NCBI GenBank assembly: GCA_002279355.1
Contig: NCBV01000002.1
Span: forward strand, 53,743 to 117,742
Direction of reading: 5' to 3'
Length of the DNA: 64,000 bases
From: Acidiphilium sp. 37-60-79
GTDB lineage: Bacteria; Pseudomonadota; Alphaproteobacteria; Acetobacterales; Acetobacteraceae
Each line of letters begins with the position of its first letter. Positions within the stretch are counted from its first letter, which is position 1. Shown here in pieces: positions 63,381 to 64,000 of this stretch. Under the pieces are notes generated by a model. That model did no database searches and was not told where the DNA came from. It saw only the letters and a program-made list of their open reading frames with translations. Position numbers and translations under genes: made by a program.

Positions 63381-63572
63381 TTGCACTTATTGTTATCGAC
63401 GTGCATCCACGTTGCGCAGCATGTCGGCGGCGTTGCCCTGCTGATTGATGCCAAAAGCGACCGCGCCGCCAACTGGTATGAATCCTATGGCGCCCTCCGT
63501 TTGGAGGATGCGCCGCTGTCGCTCGTTCTGCCGCTGGCGGTCGCCGCCGATGCGCTCGGGCGGGGGCGGTAA
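63381..63572 (+). pseudogene. C-terminal remnant of a GNAT acetyltransferase
   Basis: The frame ending at 63572 reads VGGVALLIDAKSDRAANWYE then SYGALRLEDAPLSLVLPL. This is the last beta-alpha-beta part of a GNAT acetyltransferase (hydrophobic strand, D-A-A-FY--FG, then LPL). The larger N-terminal part with the acetyl-CoA loop is missing, and there is no ribosome site, so it is a 5'-truncated gene. The likeness is closest to GNAT toxins of the TacT type, where the strand is followed by such an SYGA-like turn, but this is from memory. Confidence 0.7.
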
Positions 63573-63673
63573 CACAGCAACCGGCTCAAGATTATGCGCG
63601 CAAGGCACTGGGCTTCCGCAACTCTTGAATTTCGATTAGGCGCTGATTCAACCCCCGTCGCCATTCCCTGGAG

Positions 63674-64000
63674 TCAGTCGTTCAAGAACGTAACAGGTTT
63701 CATCTTGTGAGTGTCTCCTTCCAGGTGCCCAGAAAACCCTTCCTTGTTAAAGATGGCGATAAACCCATCCCAGAGAGCCTCACGATCCGTTTTGTCGCGG
63801 TATCCCTTGGCATCATAAATTCCTACGATACAAATTCCCAATCTCAGAAAATTAATGTCGTAGTTTGGTCCGATTAGAGCCGATCCATTGACGCGTTCGA
63901 GGAATTGAATTGTCTTCTTGGAATCGAGCTCCGAAATATTACTGCCATTTAGGTAGACGTCGGCTATATCCCAGCCTACGTGAATAAGATAAAGTTTTCC
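63674..64000 (-). CDS. 3' part of an unrecognised gene (runs off the right edge)
   Basis: A minus-strand frame open from the window end to the TGA at 63674-63676 (108 residues seen). It begins GKLYLIHVGWDIADVYLNGS and ends HLEGDTHKMKPVTFLND. The composition is coding-like but AT-richer than the rest of the window, with codons such as ATA and AGA, so transfer is likely. It has no membrane segment, and I recognise no family. The neighbouring region holds a truncated GNAT gene. The start lies outside the window. Confidence 0.7.
   Translation of the reverse strand, partial: GKLYLIHVGWDIADVYLNGSNISELDSKKTIQFLERVNGSALIGPNYDINFLRLGICIVGIYDAKGYRDKTDREALWDGFIAIFNKEGFSGHLEGDTHKMKPVTFLND

Overview
The window looks like chromosomal DNA of an alphaproteobacterium, most likely in or near the Acetobacteraceae (an inference from gene content; no 16S rRNA gene is present). 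The reasons are a GapR (DUF2312) nucleoid protein, a DUF1244 protein, a magnesium-type HemB, moderately high GC, and the order nrdR-ribD-ribE-ribBA-ribH-nusB-thiL. Genes are tightly packed, with many ATGA or TGATG stop/start overlaps.

Layout. (1) 1-13.6 kb: part of a type VI secretion system (T6SS). The 3' end of tssH (clpV) and hcp lie on the + strand and end at a strong terminator. Facing them is a minus-strand operon that reads, from its promoter side, vgrG, a DUF6931-like gene, tagH (FHA), tssJ, tssK, tssL (with an OmpA domain), tssM, tagF and a PP2C phosphatase. The sheath and baseplate genes must lie left of the window. (2) 14-25.9 kb: mixed housekeeping and envelope genes: an SPFH protein, a CoA-binding protein, a GH17/membrane beta-glucan protein, a gamma carbonic anhydrase, CsbD, an amino acid permease, Trm112/DUF971, tRNA-Arg(ACG), ergothioneine genes egtB/egtD, an exported DsrE protein and an MFS exporter. 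(3) 25.9-30.3 kb: three leucine-catabolism genes (both methylcrotonyl-CoA carboxylase subunits and a methylglutaconyl-CoA hydratase). (4) 30.3-36.7 kb: a small exopolysaccharide locus (WecG-type glycosyltransferase, outer-membrane barrel, acyltransferase, Wzc-type tyrosine kinase, Wza-type lipoprotein). (5) 36.7-41.2 kb: fabD-fabG-acpP-fabF-mltG. (6) 41.2-47.6 kb: a 2OG-Fe oxygenase, an MscS channel, a HIG1-like protein, a HAD hydrolase, pyruvate kinase, DUF1244 and gapR. (7) 47.6-51.5 kb: an AT-richer, repeat-bearing patch around an AsmA gene, containing two gene remnants (a gapR 3' end and a ferritin-like start), dispersed palindromes and two small stress genes. (8) 51.5-59.7 kb: hemB, divergent rpiB-glyA, then nrdR, the riboflavin genes, nusB and thiL. 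(9) 59.9-62.6 kb: patatin, acetoacetate decarboxylase and 3-hydroxybutyrate dehydrogenase, a ketone-body/PHB-type set. (10) 62.6-64 kb: lower-GC DNA with an OsmC gene, a truncated GNAT remnant and the 3' part of an unrecognised gene running off the edge.

I found no CRISPR array, intact insertion sequence, prophage, rRNA or obvious new defence system. The signals most worth a second look are two families of long palindromes, one of them repeated on both sides of the AsmA patch together with a partial gapR duplication; a RibBA whose GTP cyclohydrolase II half has lost its zinc cysteines; the regulatory layout of the T6SS; and the AT-rich unknown gene at the right edge.
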